From positions 2,294,001-2,358,000 of the forward strand of contig NZ_AP024660.1 in NCBI RefSeq assembly GCF_019977395.1: 64,000 bases of DNA, read 5' to 3'. The position numbers and the translations under genes were made by a program. Below, in pieces: positions 34,312-42,869 of the stretch. The notes under the pieces were generated by a model. The model was not told the DNA's origin and searched no databases. It saw nothing but the letters and a program-made list of their open reading frames with translations. Positions within the stretch are counted from its first letter, which is position 1; each line of letters starts with the position of its first letter. The DNA is from Arthrobacter sp. NicSoilC5. Lineage in GTDB: Bacteria > Actinomycetota > Actinomycetes > Actinomycetales > Micrococcaceae.

Positions 34312-34699
34312 AAACCTGCCCGGGCCGGCACCCGCCGCACCATCCGGCGGCCCGGAATCCACGTCCAGTCACATGAACTGCCGTTGCGGTTCCCTTAACC
34401 CAGGTTTCGGTTCGTGGCGCAGCATTGCCTGTTATGTCCCAAGAATGGCGCCATAAGTAGCGCCGTTTCGCCGCGTTTAGCGTCCGTTGCGTGACGCTGG
34501 CCAACACCCTCCGGGCCATGTTTAGGTGTTTGCACGGCACCGGCCACGCCGAACGCAGCATTCAGGAACCTCACCAAAACACAGCTCCTCAAGCACCCTC
34601 ATCCCGCCGCACGGGCGGACCCATCCACCCCTTTACGCCCGCCCGGGCACCCACCCCGGGCGCCGTCGTCGTACCCGGAAACTTCCCGAAAGGAACACC
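34312..34699. other. Intergenic leader before the sulfonate transporter operon
   Basis: This 388-bp stretch has no convincing gene. It holds a weak hairpin after the XRE gene, a short repeat GGCGC-8 nt-GCGCC near 34446-34463, and a C-rich, likely transcribed leader. I recognise no riboswitch or cysteine leader peptide, though sulfur-regulated promoters are expected here. Confidence 0.5.
34320..34355 (+). terminator. Weak hairpin after the XRE gene
   Basis: CCGCCG (34332-34337) pairs with CGGCGG (34345-34350); an outer CCGGG/CCCGG pairs across a one-sided bulge. No T tract. Possible terminator for the XRE gene. Confidence 0.3.
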
Positions 34700-35818
34700 A
34701 TGTCCTTCCCAGCATCACCACCCAATCCCGCCCTGGGCATCCCCGCCTTTTCCCGCCGCCGTGCCCTGGGCGCGCTCCTGGCGGTGCCCGCCGTCGGGCT
34801 GCTCTCAGCCTGCGGCGGAGCGGCAACGGCCGGCAGTGAGCGGATCAGCCAGGGCGCCCTGGAGCCACTGGCAGCCAGCGTCCCTGCCGGCACCACCATC
34901 AAGGTGGGCGACCCCAGCATCAAGGTGGCGCTGGAACTGTCCGGCCTGATCAAGGAACTGGACGGCTTCACCGTGGAGTTCGCCAACATCTCCGGCGGCC
35001 CGCAAACCACCGAGGCCTTCCGGGCCAATGCGCTGGACACCGGTTCCGTGGCGGACATCCCGCCCATCCACGCCACCTGGACCGGACTGGACGTCCGCAT
35101 CATCGCCGCCGGGTACCGGCAGGACGCCGTGGGCCACCCCATCTATGAACTCGGCCTGGCCCCGGGAGCAGGCATCACCCGGCTCGAGGACCTCCGCGGC
35201 AGGAAGATTGCCTACAGCCCCGGCCAGGCCCAGGGCGCGTTGGTCCTGCGGATCCTCGACAAGGCCGGGCTCAAGCAGGAGGACGTCAAGCTCGTGGAAC
35301 TGCCCAGCACCGGGGATGCCTATGCCACGGCGCTGGCCAGCAGGCAGGTGGACGCAGCTCCCCTGGGCGGCGTCCAGATCAAGCGGTACCTGGCCAAGTA
35401 CAAGGCCGACGGCGGGACCACCATCCGCCACGGGCTGCGGGACGATCCCAGCCTCCTCTACTCCCCCGCCAAAGTCCTGGCGGATCCCGCGAAGGCCGCC
35501 GCACTGGCCACCTACGTGAAGGTCTGGGGCAAGGCCCAGCGCTGGATCGAAGACCACCCGGCCGAGTGGCTGGAGGGCTACTACGTCAAGGACCAGGGCC
35601 TGTCCCGCGAGGACGGCCAGTACCTGATCGACGCCACCGGCAAGCGGGACATCCCAACGTCCTGGACGGACGCCATCGCCCGGCACCAGGAAACCATCGA
35701 TCTCCTGGCCCGTGAACAGAAGAAGCCGCAGCTGACGGCGGCCGACCTCTACGACACCCGCTTCGAAGCCATCGCAGGCACTGCCTTCGCTTCCGCCGGA
35801 AAGGCGGGTGCCGCATGA
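34700..35818 (+). CDS. ABC transporter substrate-binding lipoprotein (sulfonate/nitrate/taurine type)
   Basis: Extracytoplasmic solute-binding protein of 372 aa. The N-terminus has twin arginines (SRRRALG, 18-24) and a lipobox LLSAC with Cys38, so it may be Tat-exported and lipid-anchored. The body is an SsuA-like fold: NISGGPQTTEAFRANALDTG and DLRGRKIAYSPGQAQGALVL. AAAGGAA precedes the ATG. First gene of a four-gene operon with permease, ATPase and an FMN monooxygenase, which points to organosulfur uptake and desulfonation. Confidence 0.9.
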   Translation: MSFPASPPNPALGIPAFSRRRALGALLAVPAVGLLSACGGAATAGSERISQGALEPLAASVPAGTTIKVGDPSIKVALELSGLIKELDGFTVEFANISGGPQTTEAFRANALDTGSVADIPPIHATWTGLDVRIIAAGYRQDAVGHPIYELGLAPGAGITRLEDLRGRKIAYSPGQAQGALVLRILDKAGLKQEDVKLVELPSTGDAYATALASRQVDAAPLGGVQIKRYLAKYKADGGTTIRHGLRDDPSLLYSPAKVLADPAKAAALATYVKVWGKAQRWIEDHPAEWLEGYYVKDQGLSREDGQYLIDATGKRDIPTSWTDAIARHQETIDLLAREQKKPQLTAADLYDTRFEAIAGTAFASAGKAGAA

Positions 35819-36669
35819 GCGCCGTGCTGGAACGTCCCGTGGCGGCGGCACGCCCGGACCCGGCACTGGCTGAACAGCCCGACGTGCGGCCCACAGGGAA
35901 GAGGCTTGGGCCCGGACGACGCCGGCGGCTGGCCTGGGTGGGCCCGCTGGCTCTGCTCCTGCTCTGGACCGCCTCTTCCGCCACGGGGCTGCTTGACCCG
36001 CGGATCCTGTCCGAGCCGTGGACCGTGGTGGCCACCGCCGGTGAGCTCATCACGGACGGCCGCCTCCAGGAGAACCTCGCCATCTCGGCCCAGCGCGCAG
36101 GCCTGGGGCTGTTCTTCGGAATCGTGGTGGGCGCCGTGCTGGCGCTCCTGTCCGGACTGAGCCGGGTGGGCGAGGCGCTGATCGACGGCCCGGTGCAGAT
36201 CAAGCGCGCCATACCGGGCCTGGCGTTGATCCCGCTGCTGATCCTCTGGTTCGGCATCGACGAGACCATGAAGGTCCTCACCATCACCCTTGGCGTCTTC
36301 GTTCCCGTCTACCTGCAGACACACGCAGGGCTGCGCGGCATCGACCTGCGCTTCGTGGAACTCGCCCAGACCGTAGGGCTAAGCCGGGCCGGCTTCATCC
36401 GCAAGGTGGTCCTCCCCGGCGCACTGCCCGGGTTCTTCCTGGGCCTGCGCTTCGCGGTCACCGGCGCCTGGGTGTCCCTGGTGGTGGTGGAGCAGATCAA
36501 CGCCACCAGCGGCATCGGCTACATGATGGAGCTCGCGCGCACCTACGGCCAGACCAACATCATCGTCCTGGGCCTGGCCGTCTACGGCATCCTGGGCCTC
36601 CTCTCCGACGGCATTGTCCGCTTCATCGAACGAAAGGCCCTGTCATGGCAGCGCACCCTGGCGGGCTGA
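35815..36669 (+). CDS. ABC transporter permease (SsuC-like)
   Basis: Inner-membrane permease of 284 aa with about six helices and the EAA-type loop (ELAQTVGLSRAGFIRKVVLP). It forms the channel for the substrate delivered by the lipoprotein. ATG overlaps the previous stop (ATGA), and its 3' end overlaps the ATPase gene by 25 nt. Typical BPD_transp_1 member of the sulfonate/taurine group. Confidence 0.92.
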   Translation: MSAVLERPVAAARPDPALAEQPDVRPTGKRLGPGRRRRLAWVGPLALLLLWTASSATGLLDPRILSEPWTVVATAGELITDGRLQENLAISAQRAGLGLFFGIVVGAVLALLSGLSRVGEALIDGPVQIKRAIPGLALIPLLILWFGIDETMKVLTITLGVFVPVYLQTHAGLRGIDLRFVELAQTVGLSRAGFIRKVVLPGALPGFFLGLRFAVTGAWVSLVVVEQINATSGIGYMMELARTYGQTNIIVLGLAVYGILGLLSDGIVRFIERKALSWQRTLAG

Positions 36670-37427
36670 CCGCCGCCGCATCTGCACCAGCAGCACCGTC
36701 CGCCGTTTCCGTGCGAAAGCTGGTCCGCAGCTTCGGCACCAAGAGTGTCCTGGACGGTGTGGACCTGGACATCGCGCCCGGCGAATTCGTGGCGCTGCTT
36801 GGCCCCAGCGGCTGCGGCAAAAGCACCCTGCTGCGGGGCTTGGCCGGCCTGGACCACGAGGTCCGCGGCGGCGGCGTGATCAGCGTTCCGGACCGCGTGT
36901 CCGTGGTCTTCCAGGATTCCCGGCTGCTGCCGTGGGACACGGTCCTGGGCAACGTCACCCTGGGCGTCCGGGAGCACGACGCCGATGCCCGGGCCCGCAA
37001 GGCCCTCGCCGAAGTGGGACTCGCCGGACGTGAAAAGGCGTGGCCGCACCAGCTTTCCGGCGGTGAGCAGCAACGCGTGGCGCTGGCCCGGTCGCTGGTC
37101 CGGGAACCGCAGCTGCTGCTGGCCGACGAGCCGTTCGGCGCGCTGGACGCCCTGACCCGGATCAGGATGCACGGGCTGCTCCAGGACCTGGTGGCGGCCC
37201 ACCGGCCAGCCGTCCTGCTGGTCACCCACGACGTGGACGAGGCCATCGCGCTGGCGGACCGGATCGTGGTCCTGGACCGCGGGCGCATCGCCACCGTCCG
37301 CCCGGTGCCACCCGCAATCCGCTCTTCCGCCGATGCCGCGGGGCACGAATCCCTGCGCCGCGACCTCCTCACGGCGCTGGGCGTCGAGGCCGCGCGCACT
37401 ACTGAACCGGCCGCCGTCGGCCGCTAA
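36645..37427 (+). CDS. ABC transporter ATP-binding protein (SsuB-like)
   Basis: Cytoplasmic ATPase of 260 aa energising the importer. Walker A GPSGCGKST is at 53-61; the Q-loop is in VVFQDSRLLPW, the signature is LSGGEQQR, Walker B is LLLADEPFGALD, and the switch His lies in LLVTHDVDEA. The gene starts inside the permease gene. Length and the QDSRLLPW motif match SsuB/TauB. Confidence 0.94.
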   Translation: MAAHPGGLTAAASAPAAPSAVSVRKLVRSFGTKSVLDGVDLDIAPGEFVALLGPSGCGKSTLLRGLAGLDHEVRGGGVISVPDRVSVVFQDSRLLPWDTVLGNVTLGVREHDADARARKALAEVGLAGREKAWPHQLSGGEQQRVALARSLVREPQLLLADEPFGALDALTRIRMHGLLQDLVAAHRPAVLLVTHDVDEAIALADRIVVLDRGRIATVRPVPPAIRSSADAAGHESLRRDLLTALGVEAARTTEPAAVGR

Positions 37428-37448
37428 CCAAACTGCAAGGAGCACGTC

Positions 37449-38807
37449 ATGACATCGAAGTACCCATCCCAGCGCCAACTCCACCTCAACGCCTTCCTCA
37501 TGAGCACCGGCCACCACGAGGCGTCGTGGCGACTGCCGGAAAGCGATCCCTATGCGGGAACCAAGGTGGAGCATTACCAGCAGCTCGGCCGCACTGCAGA
37601 GCGCGGCAAGCTGGACTCCATCTTCTTCGCCGACTCCCCTGTCCTGTTCGGCGAGGTGGGCCGCCGCCCCGCCGGCAAGCTGGAGCCCACGGTGCTGCTC
37701 ACCGCCATCGCGGGCGCCACCGAGCGCATCGGGTTGATCGCCACGGCCTCCACAACCTACAACGAACCGTTCAACCTGGCCCGCCGCTTCGCCTCGGTGG
37801 ACTGGGCCAGCGGCGGGCGCGCCGGTTGGAACGTGGTGACCACGGCAGGCCCGGACGCCGCGCGGAACTTCGGCGTCGACGACCAGCCCGCCCACGCCGT
37901 CCGCTACGAGCGCGCCGCGGAATTCATCGAAGTGGCCCAGAAGCTGTGGGACAGCTGGCAGGACGACGCCGTACTGGCGGACAAGGCCGGAGGCGTGTGG
38001 GGTGATGCGGGCAGGATCCGGACTATTGACCATCAGGGCAGGCATTTCAAGGTCCGCGGCCCGCTCAATGTTCCGCGTTCGCCGCAGGGGCACCCGCTGA
38101 TCGTCCAGGCAGGTTCTTCGGAGGACGGGAAGGACCTCGCCGCCCGGTACGCGGATGCCGTCTTCACCGCGCACCAGACCCTGGCCGACGCGCAGGAGTT
38201 CTACCGCGACCTGAAGGCCCGCACCGCGGCTGCCGGCCGGGATCCGGAAACCATCAAGATCCTCCCGGGCATCGTCCCCGTGATCGGTGCCACCGAGGAA
38301 GAGGCGCTGGAGCTGGAGCGCGAACTGGACCGGCTGATCAAGCCCGAATACGCCCGGATCCAGCTGGCCCGGACCCTCCGCGTGGACCCCGTGGACCTGC
38401 CGCTGGACCGCCAACTGCCGGACAACCTGCCCAGCGAGGACGAAATCGAAGGCGCCAAGAGCCGCTACACCCTGATCGTGCAACTGGCCCGGCGCGAACA
38501 ACTCACCGTTCGCCAGCTGATCGGGAGGCTTGGCGGCGGCCGCGGGCACCGCACCTTCACCGGCACGCCCGTGCAGGTGGCGGATGCCATCCAGGAATGG
38601 TTCGACGGCGGGGCCGCGGACGGCTTCAACATCATGCCGCCGGTGCTCCCCTCCGGGCTGGAGGCGTTCGTGGACCAGGTGGTGCCCATCCTGCAGGAAC
38701 GCGGACTGTTCCGCACGGAGTACACCGGACGGACCCTGCGGGAGCACTATGGGTTGGCGCGGCCCGAAACCCGGAACGGCAGGCAACTGGACGCCGCCTC
38801 GGTTTGA
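37449..38807 (+). CDS. FMN-dependent monooxygenase of the NtaA/SnaA/DszA family
   Basis: Luciferase-like flavin monooxygenase of 452 aa. The N-terminal LHLNAFLMSTGHHEASWR and the block SGGRAGWNVVTTAG are typical of the NtaA/SnaA/DszA/DmoA group, which uses FMNH2 supplied by a separate reductase. AAGGAG lies before the ATG. Encoded 21 bp after the sulfonate-type ABC importer, so the likely role is oxidative C-S or C-N cleavage of an imported organosulfur compound. No flavin reductase gene is adjacent. Confidence 0.9.
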   Translation: MTSKYPSQRQLHLNAFLMSTGHHEASWRLPESDPYAGTKVEHYQQLGRTAERGKLDSIFFADSPVLFGEVGRRPAGKLEPTVLLTAIAGATERIGLIATASTTYNEPFNLARRFASVDWASGGRAGWNVVTTAGPDAARNFGVDDQPAHAVRYERAAEFIEVAQKLWDSWQDDAVLADKAGGVWGDAGRIRTIDHQGRHFKVRGPLNVPRSPQGHPLIVQAGSSEDGKDLAARYADAVFTAHQTLADAQEFYRDLKARTAAAGRDPETIKILPGIVPVIGATEEEALELERELDRLIKPEYARIQLARTLRVDPVDLPLDRQLPDNLPSEDEIEGAKSRYTLIVQLARREQLTVRQLIGRLGGGRGHRTFTGTPVQVADAIQEWFDGGAADGFNIMPPVLPSGLEAFVDQVVPILQERGLFRTEYTGRTLREHYGLARPETRNGRQLDAASV

Positions 38808-38823
38808 CCGGCGGCGGTGATTG

Positions 38824-39567
38824 TCAGGGAAAGTTCGGCGGCGGTGCGGGCGGCACGGCGTCCGCACGCCGCCGGCCTGCCAGTTCGCCGAACCGGTCGA
38901 CGGCATCCTGGGCAGCACGGTACAGGGCCGGATCCGGCCAGGGTGCCCGCGCCCAGGCATCCACGGCCGCGAGTGCCTCGGCCAACAGCCTGGCGGGACG
39001 GTCCCCCGGGGACCCTTGGGCCAGGATGGTGTCCCGGCCTGCTTCCAAAGTGTCCGCCATGGTCCGGGTGCTGACCCGCTGCCAGACATCGGCGATGGCA
39101 TTCACATCGGTCAGCCGCTCCCGGAGCGGCCAGTTACCAATGAAACGGGCCACCCATGCCTGGTGCCGCTGCTTATAGTCCTTGAGGAACTGCCGTCTCT
39201 TCCACGTCGGGTAGGCGCCCAGCACGAGGAGGCACGGGACGAGGACGGCCAGCGCTGTCAACACCCAGCCAGCTTGTCCGGCATCCCGGTCCTGGACCGC
39301 ATCCTTGTAGAGTCCCAGCATCACTCCCGCGGTGATGCACCCCAAAATCCAGATGGCGCGCAGGAGGATGGTCCGGCGTTCCTGTTTCCTGGAAGGGTGG
39401 AGGGCCGGTGCCGGTTCCGCGGCCACGGTTGCCTCAGCCTCGGTCAGGCCGGTGTTCAGGAGTCTGCTGGTACCTGCACCGGGCATTCCTGATTTATCCG
39501 GCACGTCCACATAGACGGGTGGCAGGCCCGTCCGATCCTGTGCAGCCTGCTTGGAAAGCTCGTCCAT
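38824..39567 (-). CDS. Hypothetical two-helix membrane protein
   Basis: Protein of 247 aa with a soluble acidic N-terminus, two hydrophobic segments (about 67-86 and 100-119) and a C-terminal soluble region rich in Ala, Trp and Arg (VNAIADVWQRVSTRTMADTL). It is convergent with the monooxygenase gene, with 16 bp between stops. No family recognised. Confidence 0.65.
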   Translation of the reverse strand: MDELSKQAAQDRTGLPPVYVDVPDKSGMPGAGTSRLLNTGLTEAEATVAAEPAPALHPSRKQERRTILLRAIWILGCITAGVMLGLYKDAVQDRDAGQAGWVLTALAVLVPCLLVLGAYPTWKRRQFLKDYKQRHQAWVARFIGNWPLRERLTDVNAIADVWQRVSTRTMADTLEAGRDTILAQGSPGDRPARLLAEALAAVDAWARAPWPDPALYRAAQDAVDRFGELAGRRRADAVPPAPPPNFP

Positions 39568-39688
39568 GTTCCCCCATCAACCCAGTCATGACCCCCCTGC
39601 AGAGTCTACGGTTAGGCGGGCTCCGGGCGGGTAGTCCCTAGACTGGCCAATGGACGTTGTATGCCGGGAATGACGAAGGAGCGAAACG

Positions 39689-40111
39689 ATGAGTGGAGTA
39701 GTTGTAGTAGGTGTGGATGCCAGCCCGTCCGCACGGAAGGCCGCAGAAGTGGCGCTGGACCTGGCGGAGTCACTGGGAGCGTCCCTCCATGTGGTGACTG
39801 CCTTTGAGATCGAGAACGCCGAAACCTTTGGGGTGGGCTCGGACAAGGTGAGGATCTCCAACGCGGACAGCTCGGAGATGGTGGCAAAATCCCTGGGCGC
39901 ATCGCGGCCGGGAGTGCAGATCACCCACTTCGCCGCCCGCGGCAAGCCGGCGGATTCGCTGATCAAGGAAGCCATCCGGCTGGATGCCCGGGTGATCGTG
40001 GTGGGTAACCGGAGGATGCGCGGCATCGGCCGGCTCCTGGGCAGCGTCGCCAACAGCGTGGCGCACAACGCCCCGTGCGACGTCTACATCGCGAACACCT
40101 ACGAGGACTAA
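39689..40111 (+). CDS. Universal stress protein (UspA family)
   Basis: Cytoplasmic ATP-binding UspA-type protein, 140 aa. It opens VVVVGVDASPSARKAAEVAL and has the nucleotide loop G-x2-R-x-RGIGR-x2-GS (GNRRMRGIGRLLGSV near 110-124), followed by APCDVYI. AAGGAGCG precedes the ATG. Single gene with a strong terminator downstream. Confidence 0.92.
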   Translation: MSGVVVVGVDASPSARKAAEVALDLAESLGASLHVVTAFEIENAETFGVGSDKVRISNADSSEMVAKSLGASRPGVQITHFAARGKPADSLIKEAIRLDARVIVVGNRRMRGIGRLLGSVANSVAHNAPCDVYIANTYED

Positions 40112-40127
40112 GCTGCCCCGCAAGGTA

Positions 40128-40169
40128 GTGGGCGGACGACGGCGGGACTTCCCGCCGTCGTCCGCCCAC
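40128..40169. terminator. Bidirectional hairpin terminator with GACGACGGCGGG core
   Basis: A perfect 19-bp stem (40128-40146 with 40151-40169) and 4-nt loop lie between the convergent universal stress and cupin genes. The arm GTGGGCGGACGACGGCGG is the same as in the hairpin at 20678. Confidence 0.8.
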
Positions 40170-40184
40170 CGTCGTTAAGGGTTC

Positions 40185-40580
40185 TTAGGCCCCGTATTCC
40201 TCATCGGTGACATGCTGGAGCCAGGTAACCACCTGCCCGTTTTCGTCCGCTTCCTGCATGGCGACGTGGGCCATGAAGCGCTCCGGGGTCGCACCGTGCC
40301 AATGCTCCTCCCCCGGCTCGATGAAGACCACGTCGCCGGGACGGATTTCCTGGACCTGCCCGCCGCGCCGCGCCACCAGCCCGATGCCGTCCGTGACATA
40401 AAGGGTCTGGCCCTTGGGGTGGTGGTGCCAGGCGGTGCGGGCCCCGGGGGCGAATCGGACATGGGCGCACCCGACCGCTGACTGTTCATCGGGGTTGCGG
40501 ATGCCGTCAATCTGCACGGAGCCGGTGAACCATTCCTTCGGTCCGGCTCCTGTCTGGCCGCCGCTCTTGGTGTACTTCAT
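40185..40580 (-). CDS. Cupin-domain protein
   Basis: Small cupin of 131 aa with the two conserved motifs: metal ligands in WHHHPKGQTLYV (about 51-62) and in PGEEHWHGA (about 88-96). Such cupins occur beside oxidoreductases and carboxymuconolactone decarboxylase-like genes. AGGAGG precedes the ATG. Located 45 bp after the MFS gene on the same strand, so probably co-transcribed under promoter element copy 3. Reaction unknown. Confidence 0.88.
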   Translation of the reverse strand: MKYTKSGGQTGAGPKEWFTGSVQIDGIRNPDEQSAVGCAHVRFAPGARTAWHHHPKGQTLYVTDGIGLVARRGGQVQEIRPGDVVFIEPGEEHWHGATPERFMAHVAMQEADENGQVVTWLQHVTDEEYGA

Positions 40581-40625
40581 GTTCTCCTCCTGTGAGTTCG
40601 GTTGACTGGAAAGTTTGTTGGCGGG

Positions 40626-41852
40626 TCAGGCGCTCCGGCGTGTGATCCGTGCCGTCACGAACGCCAGGACCGACGAGACCGCGAGGGCAGCGGCGGCCAC
40701 CAGGAAGGCGCCGCCGTGGCCGGCGGAGTCGAACAGGACGCCACCCAGCGTTGATCCGACGGCGATCGAGGTCTGGACGACGGCCACCATCAGGCCCCCA
40801 CCGCCCTCAGCGTCGTGGGGCATGGCCTCTGCGATCCAGCTCCACCAGCCCACCGGGGCGGCCGTGGACAGCAGCCCCCAAACGCCCAGGAGGACCATGA
40901 CGACGGCGAGCCAGCCGCCGGTGGGGACCAAGGCGGCGGCGATGAGCGCCATAAGGGCCGGGATGGTGACCAGTGTCCGGTACAGGCCCTTCCCCAGGAA
41001 CCGGCCAATCAGCATGGTGCCGGCAAACCCTGCCACACCCATCACCAGCAGTACGAGCGACACAGTGGCCACCTCCACGCCGGTCACCCGCTCCAGGAAC
41101 GGACGGACGTAGGTGAACAGGACGAACTGGCCCATGAAGAAGGTGCCGCAGGCGGCCATCCCCCAGGCGACAGCCGGGCTCTTGAAGGCGGCGAAAATTC
41201 CGAGGATGTTTCCGGACGCCCGCTTTTCCACCGGCATGGAAGGAAGGCTGATCCACTGCCAGACCAGGGCGAGCACCGCCACGGGAACCAGGCAGAAGAA
41301 CGCTCCACGCCACCCGATAAATGAGCCCAGGTAGCTGCCCAGCGGCGCAGCCAGCACGGTGGCCAGGGCGTTGCCGCCATTGAAGACCGCCAGGGCGCGC
41401 GGCACCTGGTGGGCCGGCACCAGCCGCATGGCGGTGGCTGCGGACATGGACCAGAAACCGCCGATGACCACGCCAATGAGGGCACGGCCCACCATGAAGA
41501 GCAGGTAGCCCGGGGCCATGGCGACCAGCGCACCGGAGACGGCCATCACCGTGGTCAGGCCCAGCAGCAGGGTCTTGCGGTTCATGCTGCCGGCCAGCGT
41601 GGACACCGACAGGCTGGTGGCGACGGCGAACAGGCCGGAGATCGCGATGCCCTGCCCCACCATCCCCTCGGAAACCCGGAGTTCGGCGGCCATTGGGGTG
41701 AGCAGGCTGACCGGCATGAATTCGGAGGCGATCAGGGCGAAGACGCACAGGGACATCGCGAAGACGCCTCCCCAGTGCGCGTGGTGCTGCACGCCTGGTT
41801 CTTGGGGCGCACGGGTGCTGGTGACAGTTGTTTCGGGGGCCATGCCTTCCAT
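40626..41852 (-). CDS. MFS transporter (AraJ/YdhP-type efflux family)
   Basis: Major facilitator of 408 aa with twelve predicted helices (first at about 28-48). Motifs such as FALIASEFMPVSLLTPMAAEL and RLVPAHQVPRALAVFNGGNAL place it in the DHA1 sugar-efflux/AraJ group, exporting small molecules with proton antiport. The start at 41852 has GGGAG about 9 nt upstream; the longer frame to 42110 is antisense to the next gene. Promoter carries element copy 3. Confidence 0.88.
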   Translation of the reverse strand: MEGMAPETTVTSTRAPQEPGVQHHAHWGGVFAMSLCVFALIASEFMPVSLLTPMAAELRVSEGMVGQGIAISGLFAVATSLSVSTLAGSMNRKTLLLGLTTVMAVSGALVAMAPGYLLFMVGRALIGVVIGGFWSMSAATAMRLVPAHQVPRALAVFNGGNALATVLAAPLGSYLGSFIGWRGAFFCLVPVAVLALVWQWISLPSMPVEKRASGNILGIFAAFKSPAVAWGMAACGTFFMGQFVLFTYVRPFLERVTGVEVATVSLVLLVMGVAGFAGTMLIGRFLGKGLYRTLVTIPALMALIAAALVPTGGWLAVVMVLLGVWGLLSTAAPVGWWSWIAEAMPHDAEGGGGLMVAVVQTSIAVGSTLGGVLFDSAGHGGAFLVAAAALAVSSVLAFVTARITRRSA

Positions 41853-41877
41853 CAAACCGTGCTCCCGGAGCCCTAGC

Positions 41878-41920
41878 GAGGGCCCTGCTGAAACCGGTTT
41901 TGGCAGACCCCCTTTAGGGC
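41878..41920. promoter_or_regulatory. Shared promoter element, copy 3
   Basis: GAGGGCCCTGCTG, then AACCGGTTTTGGCAGACC and TTTAGGG. The first 13 nt are identical to copy 2, and TGGCAGA and TTAGGG recur at the same spacing. It lies 26-68 bp upstream of the MFS start. Confidence 0.6.
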
Positions 41921-41935
41921 AAGGCTGCCGTGGAA

Positions 41936-42754
41936 CTATGCAGAGGTTCCTTGCCGCTGCATGTTGTGCGGGCTCTTCCGCAGGTCTTTTTCCAGTTCTG
42001 CCAGGCAGTAGTCCTTGAACCAGTGCCTGATGCGCAGCGGCAGCATGGGGTAGGCCACCGCAAGGACGCGCCATGTCCGGTCGAAGCGGTGCTGGTGGCG
42101 GTCGCTCCATGCGAGGCCGTAGTCCTTCCGCAGTTGCTCCGGGAGGAGCCCGGCGGTGAGGAACCTCGCGGACGGCATGATGGCGCGGTACCAGAGTGCG
42201 GTGTGCTTGGGGAACAGCAGGCCGCGCCCCACGCGCACGCCTTCCTCCTCGGCACGGAGGGTTGAAAGCTGCTCATCCCAGTAGCGTCTGAACGCCGCCC
42301 GGTCCTTCGGCCACATGTCCGGTGGAAGCTGCAGGGCGGTCCCAATCCGTGCGTAGTCACGGTACATTGCGTCGGCCGCCTCGTCGCCGAGCGGGCCGCG
42401 GATCTTCTCGACGATGGTCAACGCGGTGTCATAGAGCGTTGCCGCCACCCAGAGCTGCAGTGCCGGATCGAAGGCGTTGTAGCCGGCGGACGGTTCGGCC
42501 GCCGTGCGGCGTACCGGAACGTGCGCGTGGTTCACCCTGCGCCGGACTTCCTTGGCCTGCTCCTCCGTTCCGTACACGATGCCGTAGACGTAGGTGAGAG
42601 TGCCCTTGAGACGGTTTACCGGGCGTTGGGTGAACGTGCTGTGCGCCGCCACGCCGCGGCCGATCGCGGGGTTGGCAAGCTGCAGCAGAATGGCCCGTCC
42701 TGCCCCGGCGAGCAGGATGCCTTCAGCCCGGAAATCGGCCTCTCCCTGCACCAT
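41936..42754 (-). CDS. MpaB-like oxygenase (DUF2236)
   Basis: Protein of 272 aa of the DUF2236/MpaB group, related to rubber-cleaving Lcp and fungal MpaB, which are probably heme b-dependent oxygenases. Visible family features are LLLQLANPAIGRGVAAHS near the N-terminus (LAHP-like block), VRRRVNHAHVPVRR and the YNAFDPALQLWVAATL block. ATG 42754 starts this conserved region; no strong ribosome site. Substrate unknown. Confidence 0.85.
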   Translation of the reverse strand: MVQGEADFRAEGILLAGAGRAILLQLANPAIGRGVAAHSTFTQRPVNRLKGTLTYVYGIVYGTEEQAKEVRRRVNHAHVPVRRTAAEPSAGYNAFDPALQLWVAATLYDTALTIVEKIRGPLGDEAADAMYRDYARIGTALQLPPDMWPKDRAAFRRYWDEQLSTLRAEEEGVRVGRGLLFPKHTALWYRAIMPSARFLTAGLLPEQLRKDYGLAWSDRHQHRFDRTWRVLAVAYPMLPLRIRHWFKDYCLAELEKDLRKSPHNMQRQGTSA

Positions 42755-42809
42755 GTGAACAGGGTACCGGAGGGGCAGGACATCAGGACGGGCCCTTTGG
42801 CCCGTTGTG

Positions 42810-42860
42810 CCCGGGCAGAGGAGGGCCGCAGGACCTGTCCTGCCTCCTCCCCTGCCCGGG
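42810..42860. terminator. Hairpin terminator after ilvD
   Basis: CCCGGGCAG (42810-42818) pairs with CTGCCCGGG (42852-42860); inner GGAGG/CCTCC and GCAGGAC/GTCCTGC segments extend the stem. It lies just downstream of the ilvD stop. Confidence 0.6.
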
Positions 42861-42869
42861 TGTGGGGCG

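Noticed and set aside
34312..34699. Riboswitch or cysteine leader peptide before the sulfonate operon
   Set aside because: No conserved riboswitch core and no Cys-rich short frame with a ribosome site could be found by eye.
36582..39101. 839-codon open frame on the minus strand
   Set aside because: Antisense to the ABC ATPase and FMN monooxygenase genes; low-complexity translation without recognisable domains.
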